Part shown: positions 27,200-36,541 of the stretch, piece by piece
How the letters are laid out: every line of letters starts with the position of its first letter
Numbering within the stretch: position 1 is the first letter of the stretch
Origin: Bowmanella yangjiangensis
GTDB taxonomy: Bacteria > Pseudomonadota > Gammaproteobacteria > Enterobacterales > Alteromonadaceae
Assembly (NCBI RefSeq): GCF_017255015.1
Contig: NZ_JAFKCS010000005.1
Location: forward strand, 1-64,000
DNA: 64,000 bases
Reading direction: 5' to 3'
The notes under the pieces: generated by a model
The model's input: the letters and a program-made list of their open reading frames with translations, nothing else
What the model was told of the DNA's origin: nothing
Database searches by the model: none
Translations under genes and position numbers: made by a program

Positions 27200-28510
27200 G
27201 TGGTGCTATCTGAATCTGACAATGTGAAATTGTTTCGTCAATCAGCCCCTTATATCAATTCTCACAGGGGCAAGACCTTTGTGTTGGTATTTGGCGGTGA
27301 GGCAGTGGAAGATGCCAATTTTGCCAATATCATCAATGACATTGCCTTGTTGAATAGCTTGGGCGTACGTCTGGTGTTGGTGCATGGGGCTCGACCTCAG
27401 ATAGACCAGCGTGAGGCGCTGCGTAACCGGCCTTTACGTTTTCATAACGACATACGCATTACCGACAAAGAGACCATCGAGTCGGTAAAGGATGCGGCGG
27501 GGTCGGTACGTTCTCAGGTTGAGGCTTTACTCACCATGGGGCTGGCTAATTCGCCCATGCATGGTTCACAGATCAGGGTCTGCTCCGGCAACTTGGTTGT
27601 CGCGATGCCAATGGGCGTGCGCGAAGGCGTGGACTATGAACTGACCGGGTTGGTGCGTCGCATTGATGTATCTGGTATCAATGACCATCTGAATGATGGT
27701 TCCATTGTCTTGCTTGGCCCCATGGGTTACTCCTCAACCGGAGAGGTATTTAACCTTTCTCATGAAGATGTCGCCACCCAAGCGGCCATTCATATGAAGG
27801 CCGACAAGCTTATTGTGTTCACTGAGCAAGACGGTTTGCTGGATGAAAATGGTACGCTTATCCGCAATTTGGATCGCAATCGCCTGCAAAAACAGCTAGA
27901 CCGGCCCCATGATATTCGTACTGCGAATATTCTGTCTGCGGTAGCCGCCAGTCTGGATGCAGGTGTCAGTCGTTGTCATTGTGTCAGCTATCAGCGTGAC
28001 GGTGCTTTGTTACAGGAGCTGTTTACCCGTGACGGTGTTGGCACCCTGATCTCGCACTACTATTACGAGCAGCTCAGACAAGCCACCATTGATGACGTGG
28101 GTGGGATCCTCAAGCTGATTAACCCTCTGGAAGAGAAAGGGGTGTTGGTTAAACGCTCTCGGGAATTGCTGGAAAGTGAGATTGACCGGTTCACCATCAT
28201 TGAGCGTGACGGCATGATCATCGCGTGTGCGGCTTTGTATCCTTATGCTGATGAGGGTATGGGCGAGCTGGCCTGCGTGGTTACCCATCCCGATTATCGT
28301 GGTTCAAACCGCGGTGAGCGGATGATGAATGCGATTATTGAGAAAGCTAAAGATCAGGGACTGAACCGCATCTTTGTCCTGACCACCGTCACAGGTCACT
28401 GGTTCAGGGAGCAGGGTTTCCTGCCTTCTGGGGTGGAAGAACTGCCCGAGGGCAAGAAACGACTCTACAACTACCAGCGAAACTCTAAAGTGTTAATGTT
28501 GGCAATCTAA
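27200..28510 (+). CDS. argA: N-acetylglutamate synthase (kinase-like plus GNAT domains)
   Basis: ArgA acetylates glutamate with acetyl-CoA and is the usual point of arginine feedback. The protein (about 436 aa) has an N-terminal amino-acid-kinase-like domain (about 10-285: HRGKTFVLVFGGEAV, LVHGARPQID) and a C-terminal GNAT domain (about 290-436: CVVTHPDYRGSNRGERMM, GHWFREQGF). I prefer GTG 27200, with GAGGAG 6 bases before it, over GTG 27182, which overlaps argH; the GTG at 27203 is also possible. It is the last gene of the argCBFGHA operon and is followed by a strong terminator. Confidence 0.95.
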   Translation: MVLSESDNVKLFRQSAPYINSHRGKTFVLVFGGEAVEDANFANIINDIALLNSLGVRLVLVHGARPQIDQREALRNRPLRFHNDIRITDKETIESVKDAAGSVRSQVEALLTMGLANSPMHGSQIRVCSGNLVVAMPMGVREGVDYELTGLVRRIDVSGINDHLNDGSIVLLGPMGYSSTGEVFNLSHEDVATQAAIHMKADKLIVFTEQDGLLDENGTLIRNLDRNRLQKQLDRPHDIRTANILSAVAASLDAGVSRCHCVSYQRDGALLQELFTRDGVGTLISHYYYEQLRQATIDDVGGILKLINPLEEKGVLVKRSRELLESEIDRFTIIERDGMIIACAALYPYADEGMGELACVVTHPDYRGSNRGERMMNAIIEKAKDQGLNRIFVLTTVTGHWFREQGFLPSGVEELPEGKKRLYNYQRNSKVLMLAI

Positions 28511-28520
28511 GTTGCGGGTA

Positions 28521-28550
28521 AAAAAACGGGCGTCTGGCGCCCGTTTTTTT
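28521..28550. terminator. Bidirectional intrinsic terminator between argA and mrcA
   Basis: CGGGCG (28527-28532) pairs with CGCCCG (28538-28543), extended by an A-run before and a seven-base T-run after. It ends the arg operon and, read from the other strand, mrcA. Confidence 0.9.
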
Positions 28551-28558
28551 GTGCATGC

Positions 28559-31108
28559 TTAAAAGATATCTTCGGTTTCAAGCACCGGAGTATCCTGCTC
28601 AAATGGATCGATAAACTCCTCTTCGTCTACGTACTGAGTAGGCTCGGTGCCCTTGATAAAGTACTCAAAACGGGAGGTGTGATCGGTTCGTTGAGTCAGC
28701 TTTCCGCTGGTACGGTCTATACGCACAGTGACAATGCCATCTGGTACTGGTGGGTAGGCTTCCGGCACGCCTTCCAGCGCTTCACGCATAAAACGGATCC
28801 AGGCTGGCTGTGCCACTCTGGCACCGTCTTCCGCACCCACCATGGCGTTACCCATCCAATTAAATTTTTGTGGGTTCTGGTTGATGAGATATTGATTGCG
28901 ACTGGTGCGCCCTAACGAGCGGCTCATGTCATCGAAGCCAACCCAGGCTGTTGCCACTAGGTTGCCACCCAAACCACTGAACCAGGTATCTTTGGAATCG
29001 TTAGTGGTACCGGTTTTGCCTGCCAAGTCGTCACGACTCATCAGGTTATTTGCCCGCCAGCCGGTACCTTGCCAATAGGTCTTTTTAGACCAGTTGCCGC
29101 CGCCGGTAATGGCGGTGCTCATCATTTCGCGGGTAAGAAAGGCATTTTCTCTTGAAATAACGGAAGGTGCATATTCTGTTGGGATAACATTATCCGACAA
29201 GGCTTGTTCGTCGACGGCCGCTTCCGCTGCTACTTCCTCAATGTAAGGGGATGGCGCTACAGCGGGGGTAGCATGCCATAGCGGTTCACCAAACTCGTTG
29301 TCGATTCGCTCAATAATATGAGGTGTTATCAAATAGCCGCCGTTAGCGAAGACAGCAAAGCCAGTGGCCACTTCCATCGGCGTCAGAGAGGCACTGCCTA
29401 AAGATAAGGACTCATCACGAGGTAAATCCTGCGGATTAAATCCAAATTTGGCCATATGCTGGATGATGTTATCTATGCCGACACCACGTAACAGACGAAC
29501 GGAGACGACGTTCTTGGATTTACCCAGGGCTACCCGCATTCTGATGGGGCCATCGTATACTTCCGGCGAGTTCTTTGGTCGCCATACCACACCTGACTTT
29601 CTGTCCCACTGGTTGATGGGGGCATCATTCATAATACTGGCCAGGGTAAAGCCATTTTCCAACGCGGCTGAATAAACGAAGGGCTTAATATTTGAGCCTA
29701 CCTGACGCTTAGCCTGGGTGGCTCGATTAAACTGACTCTGATAGAAACTGTAACCGCCGACAATGGCTTGCACTGCGCCATTGACCGGGTCCAGTGCGAC
29801 AAAAGCGCCGGTTGCATCTGGAAACTGTGAAAGTTGCCAAATACCGGTTTCATCATTGAATCTTATCCACACCAGGGCACCTGGCGTGACAATATCTGCT
29901 GCCACTTTGGGTTCATCGCCTTGACTGGTGTCGGTCACAAAAGGGCGCGCCCAGGCAAGACCTTCCCAATTGATCTCAAGGTACTCCCCCTGCTGATTGA
30001 TAACGCGGATCTGCTGCTCTTCAACCTTGGTAACTATAGCCGGGTGCAATGGCTTGAAGCTGGGTTGGGTTGCCAGAAACTCCAGCATCTGTGCTTCATT
30101 CCAAGCCGTTGCCTCGTCATCTTCACTGGTTTGCCACAATTGCTGAATGGGTCCTCTAAAACCATGGCGCTCGTCATAGTCATGCAAATTACGAATGGTG
30201 GCTTGCTGAGCTAAGCGCTGCAATTTTGAACCGACCGTTGCATAGACCTGATAGCCACCGGTTTCGGCCTCTTCTTTACCGTAACGGGCAACCATCTCGG
30301 CATAAATCATATCTGCCAGGTAGGGCGCATCTAATTCAATTTCAGCGCCGTGCTTTTTGGCTTGGATATCTTCGTTGGCGGCTTGTTCGAATTCCTGCCT
30401 GTTGATATAGCCTTCATCCAGCATTCTGGCCAGCACCACCCGTCTGCGCTCCTTAGAGCGTCGCGGATTGCTGATTGGGTTCAGTGTTGAAGGTGCTTTG
30501 AACAACCCGGCAATAGTGGCTAACTGTGCAAGGCTTAGGTCACGAATGTCTTTACCAAAATACACTTGTGCAGCAGCGCCGACACCGAATGCCCGGTGTC
30601 CCAGCTCTATCTTATTGAGGTAGAGCGCGAGAATTTCGTCTTTTGTCAGCACCTGCTCAATATGCCATGAGATAAAGGCTTCCTTAATCTTACGCATCCA
30701 AGCTTTGTCGGGGCTCAAAAAGAAGTTTCTGGCCAATTGCATAGTGATAGTACTGGCCCCCTGACCTTTCTCCCCGGTAATCACCAGGTTAGCGAAAGCA
30801 CGCATTACCCCAATGGGATCAATTCCTGGGTGTTCGTAAAATCGTGAATCTTCGGTGGCAAGTATGGCCTGGATCAGTCCGTCAGGTATGTTATTTAATT
30901 CCAAAGGTATGCGTCGTTTCACTCCGTACTGGGAGATCAGCAATCCATCCTGAGAATAAATTTTCATTGGCGTTTGCAGTCGCACATCCTTTAGGATGGC
31001 AACACTAGGTAGCTCAGGCTTGATGTAAAAGTAAAGGGAGATCAAAGAGATAGTTCCCAGTACCGCCGAGCAAAAAATAATCAGAATAAAGAGTTTGAGA
31101 TACTTCAC
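28559..31108 (-). CDS. mrcA: Penicillin-binding protein 1A (bifunctional PBP)
   Basis: PBP1A polymerises and crosslinks peptidoglycan during growth. The 849-residue protein has an N-terminal membrane anchor (8-29), a GT51 glycosyltransferase domain (about 55-225, catalytic Glu86 in ATEDSRFYEHPG, GASTITMQLAR), an OB-like insert (about 315-430) and a transpeptidase domain with Ser472 and Lys475 (GSNIKPF), SKN in GKSKNVVS, and KTGTTND. The length is normal. It is divergent from pilM, an arrangement kept in many gammaproteobacteria. Confidence 0.96.
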   Translation of the reverse strand: MKYLKLFILIIFCSAVLGTISLISLYFYIKPELPSVAILKDVRLQTPMKIYSQDGLLISQYGVKRRIPLELNNIPDGLIQAILATEDSRFYEHPGIDPIGVMRAFANLVITGEKGQGASTITMQLARNFFLSPDKAWMRKIKEAFISWHIEQVLTKDEILALYLNKIELGHRAFGVGAAAQVYFGKDIRDLSLAQLATIAGLFKAPSTLNPISNPRRSKERRRVVLARMLDEGYINRQEFEQAANEDIQAKKHGAEIELDAPYLADMIYAEMVARYGKEEAETGGYQVYATVGSKLQRLAQQATIRNLHDYDERHGFRGPIQQLWQTSEDDEATAWNEAQMLEFLATQPSFKPLHPAIVTKVEEQQIRVINQQGEYLEINWEGLAWARPFVTDTSQGDEPKVAADIVTPGALVWIRFNDETGIWQLSQFPDATGAFVALDPVNGAVQAIVGGYSFYQSQFNRATQAKRQVGSNIKPFVYSAALENGFTLASIMNDAPINQWDRKSGVVWRPKNSPEVYDGPIRMRVALGKSKNVVSVRLLRGVGIDNIIQHMAKFGFNPQDLPRDESLSLGSASLTPMEVATGFAVFANGGYLITPHIIERIDNEFGEPLWHATPAVAPSPYIEEVAAEAAVDEQALSDNVIPTEYAPSVISRENAFLTREMMSTAITGGGNWSKKTYWQGTGWRANNLMSRDDLAGKTGTTNDSKDTWFSGLGGNLVATAWVGFDDMSRSLGRTSRNQYLINQNPQKFNWMGNAMVGAEDGARVAQPAWIRFMREALEGVPEAYPPVPDGIVTVRIDRTSGKLTQRTDHTSRFEYFIKGTEPTQYVDEEEFIDPFEQDTPVLETEDIF

Positions 31109-31239
31109 AAATTTATGTTATCAGAGCATTTCTAAAGAAATGGCTTATATTTTATACCTATGTACCGTTATTAGAACCATTAACTAATTAAAATTAGTGA
31201 ATAATGGTTTCAGCTAGTTTAACAAAATAGGAAGCCTTC
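31109..31239. promoter_or_regulatory. Divergent promoter region of mrcA and pilM
   Basis: This AT-rich 131-base gap must carry promoters for both mrcA and the pil operon. A palindrome, ACTAATT-AA-AATTAGT, lies at 31183-31198, about 42 bases before pilM, and could be an operator or a small hairpin. I cannot assign -35/-10 boxes with confidence. Confidence 0.4.
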
Positions 31240-32310
31240 GTGCTTGAGAATCTGTTCAGCAAAAAAATGCCTGCCATGTTGGGATTAGATATTGGCACAC
31301 GCTCGGTTAAGGGTGTGTTGCTGAACAGTTCCGGTGGACAGGTGCAAGTTATTGCCCATGCTTGCGAGTCAATTGTCGGTAACGCTTTTGTTGACCGCGA
31401 TATTAAAGACTTCGACGCAGTCAGTAATGCTATCCGTAAAGTAAAGATGGCGCTTAAGACAAAATGTAAGACAGTAGCCTCTGCGGTTTCTGGTGCATCG
31501 GTAATTACCAAGGTCGTATATATGGACCCGGATCAAGCCGATCATGAGTTGGAAGCGCAGATTGAGATTGAAGCCGATAGTCTGATTCCTTATCCACTGG
31601 ATGAGGTTTACGTGGACTTTGAGGAACTGGGCGAGAGCAAGGTGCATTTAGGCAAAGTAGATGTCCTACTTAGCGCCGCGCACAAAGATATGATTGATAG
31701 CCGGGTGACTTTGTTACGCGAACTTGAGTTTGAACCAAAGGTAATGGATGTTGAAGGATATGCTCTGGGAACCGCCATGCTGCACTATGGACCAGAGCAG
31801 TTGCAAGATGTGCCCTTGTGTTGCGTAAACCTCGGTGCCAGTCAATTGCTACTGACCGTGGTGGAAAATGACAAGGTGATTTATAGCAAAGAGCATGCCT
31901 TTGGAATGGACAGCCTGGTTCGGGATCTGGCGTTAGTGTATGGCATGGATCTAGCTGAAGCCGAAAAACAACTGATGGATAACACCTTGCCGGATGGCTG
32001 GCGCCAACAAAATGGTGCAATGTATCTGGCCAATCTGCAACAGCAAATCAGCAGGGCATTGCAGATGTATGCCTCTTCAACCAGCCGTAAAGCGCCGCAA
32101 ACATTGTTGATCAGTGGTGGTGGGGCTAATCTGCCGGGTATCGCAGAGGAACTTGAACAAGAGCTTTCAATACAAGTCTCGGTGTTCAACCCTTTCAGTA
32201 CTATGCAAATAAAGAACAATAAATCGAGCGAGGAGTTGCAGCGTATGGCTCCACAGTTAGCTATTGCAGTAGGTCTGGCGCATAGGAGCTTTACACCGTG
32301 GCATTTATAA
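31240..32310 (+). CDS. pilM: Type IV pilus assembly protein PilM
   Basis: PilM is an actin-like ATP-binding cytoplasmic protein that binds the PilN tail and links the inner-membrane platform to the pilus machine. The 356-residue sequence has LGLDIGTRSVKGVLL (phosphate 1), CVNLGASQLLLTV and LLISGGGANLPGI (adenosine motif). The start is GTG 31240, with AGGAAG 5-6 bases before. Its end overlaps pilN by 13 bases. Confidence 0.95.
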   Translation: MLENLFSKKMPAMLGLDIGTRSVKGVLLNSSGGQVQVIAHACESIVGNAFVDRDIKDFDAVSNAIRKVKMALKTKCKTVASAVSGASVITKVVYMDPDQADHELEAQIEIEADSLIPYPLDEVYVDFEELGESKVHLGKVDVLLSAAHKDMIDSRVTLLRELEFEPKVMDVEGYALGTAMLHYGPEQLQDVPLCCVNLGASQLLLTVVENDKVIYSKEHAFGMDSLVRDLALVYGMDLAEAEKQLMDNTLPDGWRQQNGAMYLANLQQQISRALQMYASSTSRKAPQTLLISGGGANLPGIAEELEQELSIQVSVFNPFSTMQIKNNKSSEELQRMAPQLAIAVGLAHRSFTPWHL

Positions 32311-32885
32311 ATTTACTGCCCTGGCGTGAAGCTCAGCGCCAGAAGCATAAAAAAGATTACATTGTGATGTTGGCGATGGTGGCGTTACTGGCGCTGGCTA
32401 TTTTCTGGGGCATTGGTGCTGTGGTGGATAATATGATTGCGGCCCAGCAAAAGAGAAACGGTTTTCTTGATCAACAAATTGCCTTGTTGGATGCGCAAAT
32501 TGCCAAGATCAAGGATATCAAGGAACAGAAAAAGCAGGTCGAGCAGCGTATGGCGTTAATTGAGCAGTTGCAAGCCAACCGCAATGCTGCGCCTCATGTT
32601 ATGGATGAATTGGCCAAGATTGTTCCACCTGGTGTGGCTTTCAGAACGTTAAGCCGCAAGGGCAACCGTATGGAAGTGATGGGCATCAGTGAGTCAAATA
32701 ACCGACTGTCTGAGTTTATGCGCCGGCTGGAATTATCAAAAGTTTTCACTAATGGTGACTTATCCTCAATCGTTGCCGATACCAGTAAGTCTGATGCGGT
32801 AAGTGAGTTTAAATTGACCTTCAACATTAGCCCCAGTGTAGCGCCTGAAATTCTGGCTGCCGGAGCTGGCGAGGGGAAAAAATAA
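32298..32885 (+). CDS. pilN: Type IV pilus assembly protein PilN
   Basis: This 195-residue inner-membrane protein starts with the conserved cytoplasmic segment INLLPWRE, which inserts in PilM. One membrane helix follows (about 22-45), then a coiled coil (about 50-90) and a small periplasmic ferredoxin-like domain. The GTG start at 32298 has AGGAG 9 bases upstream, inside pilM. It overlaps pilO by one base. Confidence 0.94.
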   Translation: MAFINLLPWREAQRQKHKKDYIVMLAMVALLALAIFWGIGAVVDNMIAAQQKRNGFLDQQIALLDAQIAKIKDIKEQKKQVEQRMALIEQLQANRNAAPHVMDELAKIVPPGVAFRTLSRKGNRMEVMGISESNNRLSEFMRRLELSKVFTNGDLSSIVADTSKSDAVSEFKLTFNISPSVAPEILAAGAGEGKK

Positions 32886-33493
32886 TGAAGTTTGATTTCA
32901 ATAAACTCAAAGAAGTCAACGAGCTGGATTTTGAGCAGGTTGCGATTTGGCCGTTTGAAGTAAAGGCACTGGTTGCGTTGATACTGGCAATTTTGGTCAG
33001 TGTATTAGGCTACTACTTATTAGTGAACGACAAGCTACCTGTGTTAGCCAGTGCTGAGCAAAAAGAAGCTGAGCTCAAGCAAACCTATGAGGCTAAATAT
33101 CGTATTGCAGTGAACTTGCAGGCCTATGAAGATCAACTGGCCAAGATTCAGCAGGACTTCTCCTCAATGCTGAAGTCACTGCCAACCAGTAATGAAACGC
33201 CTGGGTTATTGGATGACATTACTTTTGTGGGTACATCGGCAGGTTTGAACTTCAAGCTACTGAACTGGCAGAAAGAAATTCCCAAAGAGTTCTACACAGA
33301 GCTGCCGATACAGATGGAAGTCAGTGGTAGCTATCATGAATTTGGGCAGTTCCTGGCTGATGTGGCTGGTTTGCCGCGGATCGTGACAGTGCACGATTTC
33401 GATCTTAGTCAGGAAGGTGACAGCTTAAAGCTAAGCCTGCAGGCTAAGACCTACAGAACCTCCAGCACCAATGTTCGGGGGGAAGGTAAATGA
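32885..33493 (+). CDS. pilO: Type IV pilus assembly protein PilO
   Basis: PilO pairs with PilN in the inner-membrane alignment complex. The 202-residue protein has an N-terminal cytoplasmic part, one helix (about 27-48), a coiled coil (about 55-95) and a periplasmic domain with ELPIQMEVSGSYHEFGQFL, typical of the family. Overlaps join it to pilN (TAATG) and pilP (ATGA). Confidence 0.94.
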   Translation: MKFDFNKLKEVNELDFEQVAIWPFEVKALVALILAILVSVLGYYLLVNDKLPVLASAEQKEAELKQTYEAKYRIAVNLQAYEDQLAKIQQDFSSMLKSLPTSNETPGLLDDITFVGTSAGLNFKLLNWQKEIPKEFYTELPIQMEVSGSYHEFGQFLADVAGLPRIVTVHDFDLSQEGDSLKLSLQAKTYRTSSTNVRGEGK

Positions 33494-34029
33494 AGCACTA
33501 TGTATTGAGCCTGGCTGTACTTGGCACCTTGATGGGGTGTCAGTCAGACACGCAGGATTTGCAGGAGTTTGTTGCGCAAGTCAAACAGAACACCCAAATT
33601 AGCATTGAGCCTTATCCAACGTTTAGCAAGACACCTGCGTTTAAGTACCAGGTGGCAGATAAACGCAGCCCGTTCCAGCGTCTGTCGGGTATAAGCGCAG
33701 ATGTAGTGCAAACGGTGAAGGCCAACTGTTTGCAACCTGATTTTAGCCGTGCCAAACATCCGTTGGAGCAGTATGGTACGGACGCGCTGTCGATTAAGGG
33801 ATTTTTTACCCGACAGCAACAGACCTGGGCGTTGATTCAGGCCAATGACGGTACGTTGCACAAGGCAAAAGCCGGGGACCATCTCGGACTGTTTTTTGGA
33901 CGTATTACTTCTATCAAGGACGGAAATGTATACATTATTGAAATGCTGCCCGATGGCACCGGATGCTGGCAGGAAAAGCAGGCCACGCTAACAGTGTCAC
34001 AAGCGGCAGGAGAACAGAAGAATGTCTGA
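33490..34029 (+). CDS. pilP: Type IV pilus assembly lipoprotein PilP
   Basis: PilP is an inner-membrane lipoprotein that connects PilNO to the secretin. The 179-residue protein has a lipobox ending at Cys17 (TLMGC), an unstructured stretch with YQVADKRSPFQ, and the C-terminal HR-type beta-domain with LSIKGFFTRQQQTWALI and AGDHLGLFFG. The stop lies 8 bases inside pilQ. Confidence 0.93.
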   Translation: MKHYVLSLAVLGTLMGCQSDTQDLQEFVAQVKQNTQISIEPYPTFSKTPAFKYQVADKRSPFQRLSGISADVVQTVKANCLQPDFSRAKHPLEQYGTDALSIKGFFTRQQQTWALIQANDGTLHKAKAGDHLGLFFGRITSIKDGNVYIIEMLPDGTGCWQEKQATLTVSQAAGEQKNV

Positions 34030-35782
34030 GCGGTTTATATTCAACAAGAAACTCAATAAACGTAACCGGCTGCTACCTTATATGCTGGTGATTCTGGCAA
34101 GCCTGATGGGAGTTAAGTCCCAGTTGGCGCAAGCACAGGATGTCGAGCTGGTTGATCCGCAGGCAAGTGTTACCCTGCCTCACACCATGACTGCGCTGGA
34201 TTTCAGCCGTAATCAGAATGGTGGCGCGCGAATTCAGATGCAGTTCAATGATGAAGAGTTCAGTGCCGCCCTGGCTAAGAGTAAAGACGGCCTGGAACTG
34301 ATGCTGCCCGATACCCAACTGGGAGATGACTTATTATATAAGTTAGATGTCACTGAGTTTGGTACCCCAGTGCAATGGCTGGAAACCTTTCAACAGAACA
34401 AAGGCAGTCGGGTTGTATTTGCCATGCAAGGCGATATGCAGTTCCGCCATCAGAAAAGTGGCAGCGTGCTGGTGGTCGAAGTAGACACACCAGTGAAAGC
34501 CGCTGTAGCTGAGATGCAGACTGATGCCAACTATAGCGGTGCACCTATTTCACTTGATTTTCAGGATGTACCGGTACGCCAGGTTTTGCAGGTTATTGCT
34601 CAGATCAACGGCTTCAACCTGGTGACGACTGATACTGTGACGGGGAACGTCACTATTAACCTGACTAATGTGCCTTGGGATCAGGCGCTGGGCATGATTT
34701 TAAAGATCAAAGGCCTGGATAAGCGTATGGAAGGCAATATTCTGCTGGTTGCGCCAGCCGAGGAACTGGCCTCCCGTGAAACTCAGCGTTTGCAGTCACA
34801 ACAGCAAGTTGCGGACTTGGCACCACTCAAATCCGAGACCATTCAGATTAACTATGCCAAAGCGGCCGAAATGGCCACTATTCTTAAATCCGGTGAGGGG
34901 GGCATTCTCAGTGCTCGCGGTACTGTAAACGTGGATAACCGCACCAACTCTCTGCTGATCAGAGACAGTCAGGAATATGTTGAAGAAGCCAAAGCCATGG
35001 TGAAGCAACTAGACATTCCAATTAAGCAGGTTTTGATTGAGTCTCGCATGGTGACTGTGCGTGATAACGTGGATGAGCAACTGGGGGTTCGTTGGGGCTT
35101 TAGTGATCAGCAAGACACTGATGGAGTTTCTGGCTCGCTGGAAGGCGCGCAGACCATTGCCGGTGGCGTGATTCCGGACTTGGCCAATCGCCTGAATGTT
35201 AACTTGCCTGTTGCAGGTACATCTGCAGGACGCATTGGGTTCCACATTGCCAAGCTGGCAGATGGCACCATACTAGATCTCGAATTGTCTGCGCTGGAAC
35301 AGGAAAATAAAGGCGAGATTATTGCCAGTCCACGCATTACTGTGGCTAACCAGCACGAAGCTTATATTGAGCAAGGTACTGAGATTCCTTATGTGCAGGC
35401 TACCTCAAGCGGTGCAACTTCCGTTGAGTTTAAGAAAGCTGTTTTGAGCCTCAAAGTGACTCCACATATCACGCCGGATAATCGCATTATTTTGGATTTG
35501 GTGGTCACTCAGGATACCCGTGGTGATACGGTACAAACATCCACAGGGCCCGCGGTGGCTATCGATACGCAGGAGATTTCAACCCAGGTATTGGTTGAAA
35601 ATGGTGAAACTGTCGTGTTGGGAGGAATTTTCCAGCAGAACCTGATTAAAGCCGTAAGCCAGGTACCTTTGCTGGGCGACCTACCCTTGGTTGGTAACCT
35701 GTTTAAAAATTCCCGCGATTTCAACGAAAAACGTGAGTTACTTATCTTCGTAACGCCACGTATCATGACTAATCAGTTGTAA
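34022..35782 (+). CDS. pilQ: Type IV pilus secretin PilQ
   Basis: PilQ forms the outer-membrane pore for the pilus. The 586-residue protein has a signal region (LLPYMLVILASLMGV), one AMIN domain (about 48-155), an STN/N0 domain (about 172-245, SLDFQDVPVRQVL), an N1 domain (about 270-340, INYAKAAEMATIL) and the secretin barrel (about 400-585, VPLLGDLPLVGNLF). It is shorter than the roughly 700-residue pseudomonad form, which carries two AMIN domains. It closes the pilMNOPQ operon and is followed by a strong hairpin. Confidence 0.95.
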   Translation: MSERFIFNKKLNKRNRLLPYMLVILASLMGVKSQLAQAQDVELVDPQASVTLPHTMTALDFSRNQNGGARIQMQFNDEEFSAALAKSKDGLELMLPDTQLGDDLLYKLDVTEFGTPVQWLETFQQNKGSRVVFAMQGDMQFRHQKSGSVLVVEVDTPVKAAVAEMQTDANYSGAPISLDFQDVPVRQVLQVIAQINGFNLVTTDTVTGNVTINLTNVPWDQALGMILKIKGLDKRMEGNILLVAPAEELASRETQRLQSQQQVADLAPLKSETIQINYAKAAEMATILKSGEGGILSARGTVNVDNRTNSLLIRDSQEYVEEAKAMVKQLDIPIKQVLIESRMVTVRDNVDEQLGVRWGFSDQQDTDGVSGSLEGAQTIAGGVIPDLANRLNVNLPVAGTSAGRIGFHIAKLADGTILDLELSALEQENKGEIIASPRITVANQHEAYIEQGTEIPYVQATSSGATSVEFKKAVLSLKVTPHITPDNRIILDLVVTQDTRGDTVQTSTGPAVAIDTQEISTQVLVENGETVVLGGIFQQNLIKAVSQVPLLGDLPLVGNLFKNSRDFNEKRELLIFVTPRIMTNQL

Positions 35783-35788
35783 GTTTAT

Positions 35789-35821
35789 GCGGGAAGGCTT
35801 GCCTTCCCGCCCCTTCTTTTT
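35789..35821 (+). terminator. Intrinsic terminator after pilQ
   Basis: Two 10-base arms, 35789-35798 (GCGGGAAGGC) and 35801-35810 (GCCTTCCCGC), are perfectly complementary and followed by a T-rich stretch. It separates the pil operon from aroK, which then needs its own promoter in the 175 bases that follow. Confidence 0.8.
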
Positions 35822-35997
35822 AACCCGCCATGTTTTCCGATATTTCGCAGACCTAATTCATCGGCTTAAGGTAGATGGATTAAAAGGTCATCAAAACTTG
35901 CATAACTAGCGGCTTAGCTGAGATAATCCCGCCCCTGAAATTCGACCGGGGGTTGAGTTTATCCATTTTCAATTTTAGTTGTGTGACATAAACAGAG

Positions 35998-36513
35998 ATG
36001 GCCGAAAAACGTAATATCTTTCTAGTTGGACCTATGGGCGCCGGTAAGAGCACCATTGGTAAACACCTTGCAGATGAACTTCACTTGGAATTCTTCGATT
36101 CAGATCAGGAAATTGAGCGTCGTACTGGTGCCGATATTGCCTGGGTATTTGATATCGAAGGTGAAGAAGGTTTCCGTCAACGTGAAGAAGACGTCATTAA
36201 TGATCTGACTGAAAAGCAGGGCATTGTACTGGCAACAGGCGGTGGCTCAGTGATCAGCAAGAATGTCCGCAACAGGCTGGCAGCCAGAGGTATCGTAGTG
36301 TACCTGCAGACAACCATCGACAAGCAGGTTGCCCGTACGCAGCGTGATAAACGTCGCCCGCTGCTGCAAAATAACGATCCTGAGCTGGTGCTGCGCAGTC
36401 TGGCAGAACAACGTAATCCGCTGTATGAAGAGGTGGCAGATTATGTTGTACAGACAGACGACCAGAGCGCGCGCTCGGTCGCAACGCAAATTATCGAGAA
36501 AATCGGGCTCTAA
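35998..36513 (+). CDS. aroK: Shikimate kinase I
   Basis: AroK phosphorylates shikimate at O3 in the chorismate pathway. The 171-residue P-loop kinase shows GPMGAGKST at 11-19, FDSDQEIE (shikimate and magnesium), FRQRE, and ATGGGSV. The order aroK-aroB-damX-dam matches E. coli. aroB starts 28 bases after its stop. Confidence 0.97.
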   Translation: MAEKRNIFLVGPMGAGKSTIGKHLADELHLEFFDSDQEIERRTGADIAWVFDIEGEEGFRQREEDVINDLTEKQGIVLATGGGSVISKNVRNRLAARGIVVYLQTTIDKQVARTQRDKRRPLLQNNDPELVLRSLAEQRNPLYEEVADYVVQTDDQSARSVATQIIEKIGL

Positions 36514-36541
36514 TTTCCTACATTTTTGCGAGGCTACGCTC

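Noticed and set aside
36329-36541. 71-codon N-terminal extension of aroB
   Set aside because: It runs through aroK in another frame. AroB homology begins at ATG 36542, which follows the aroK stop.
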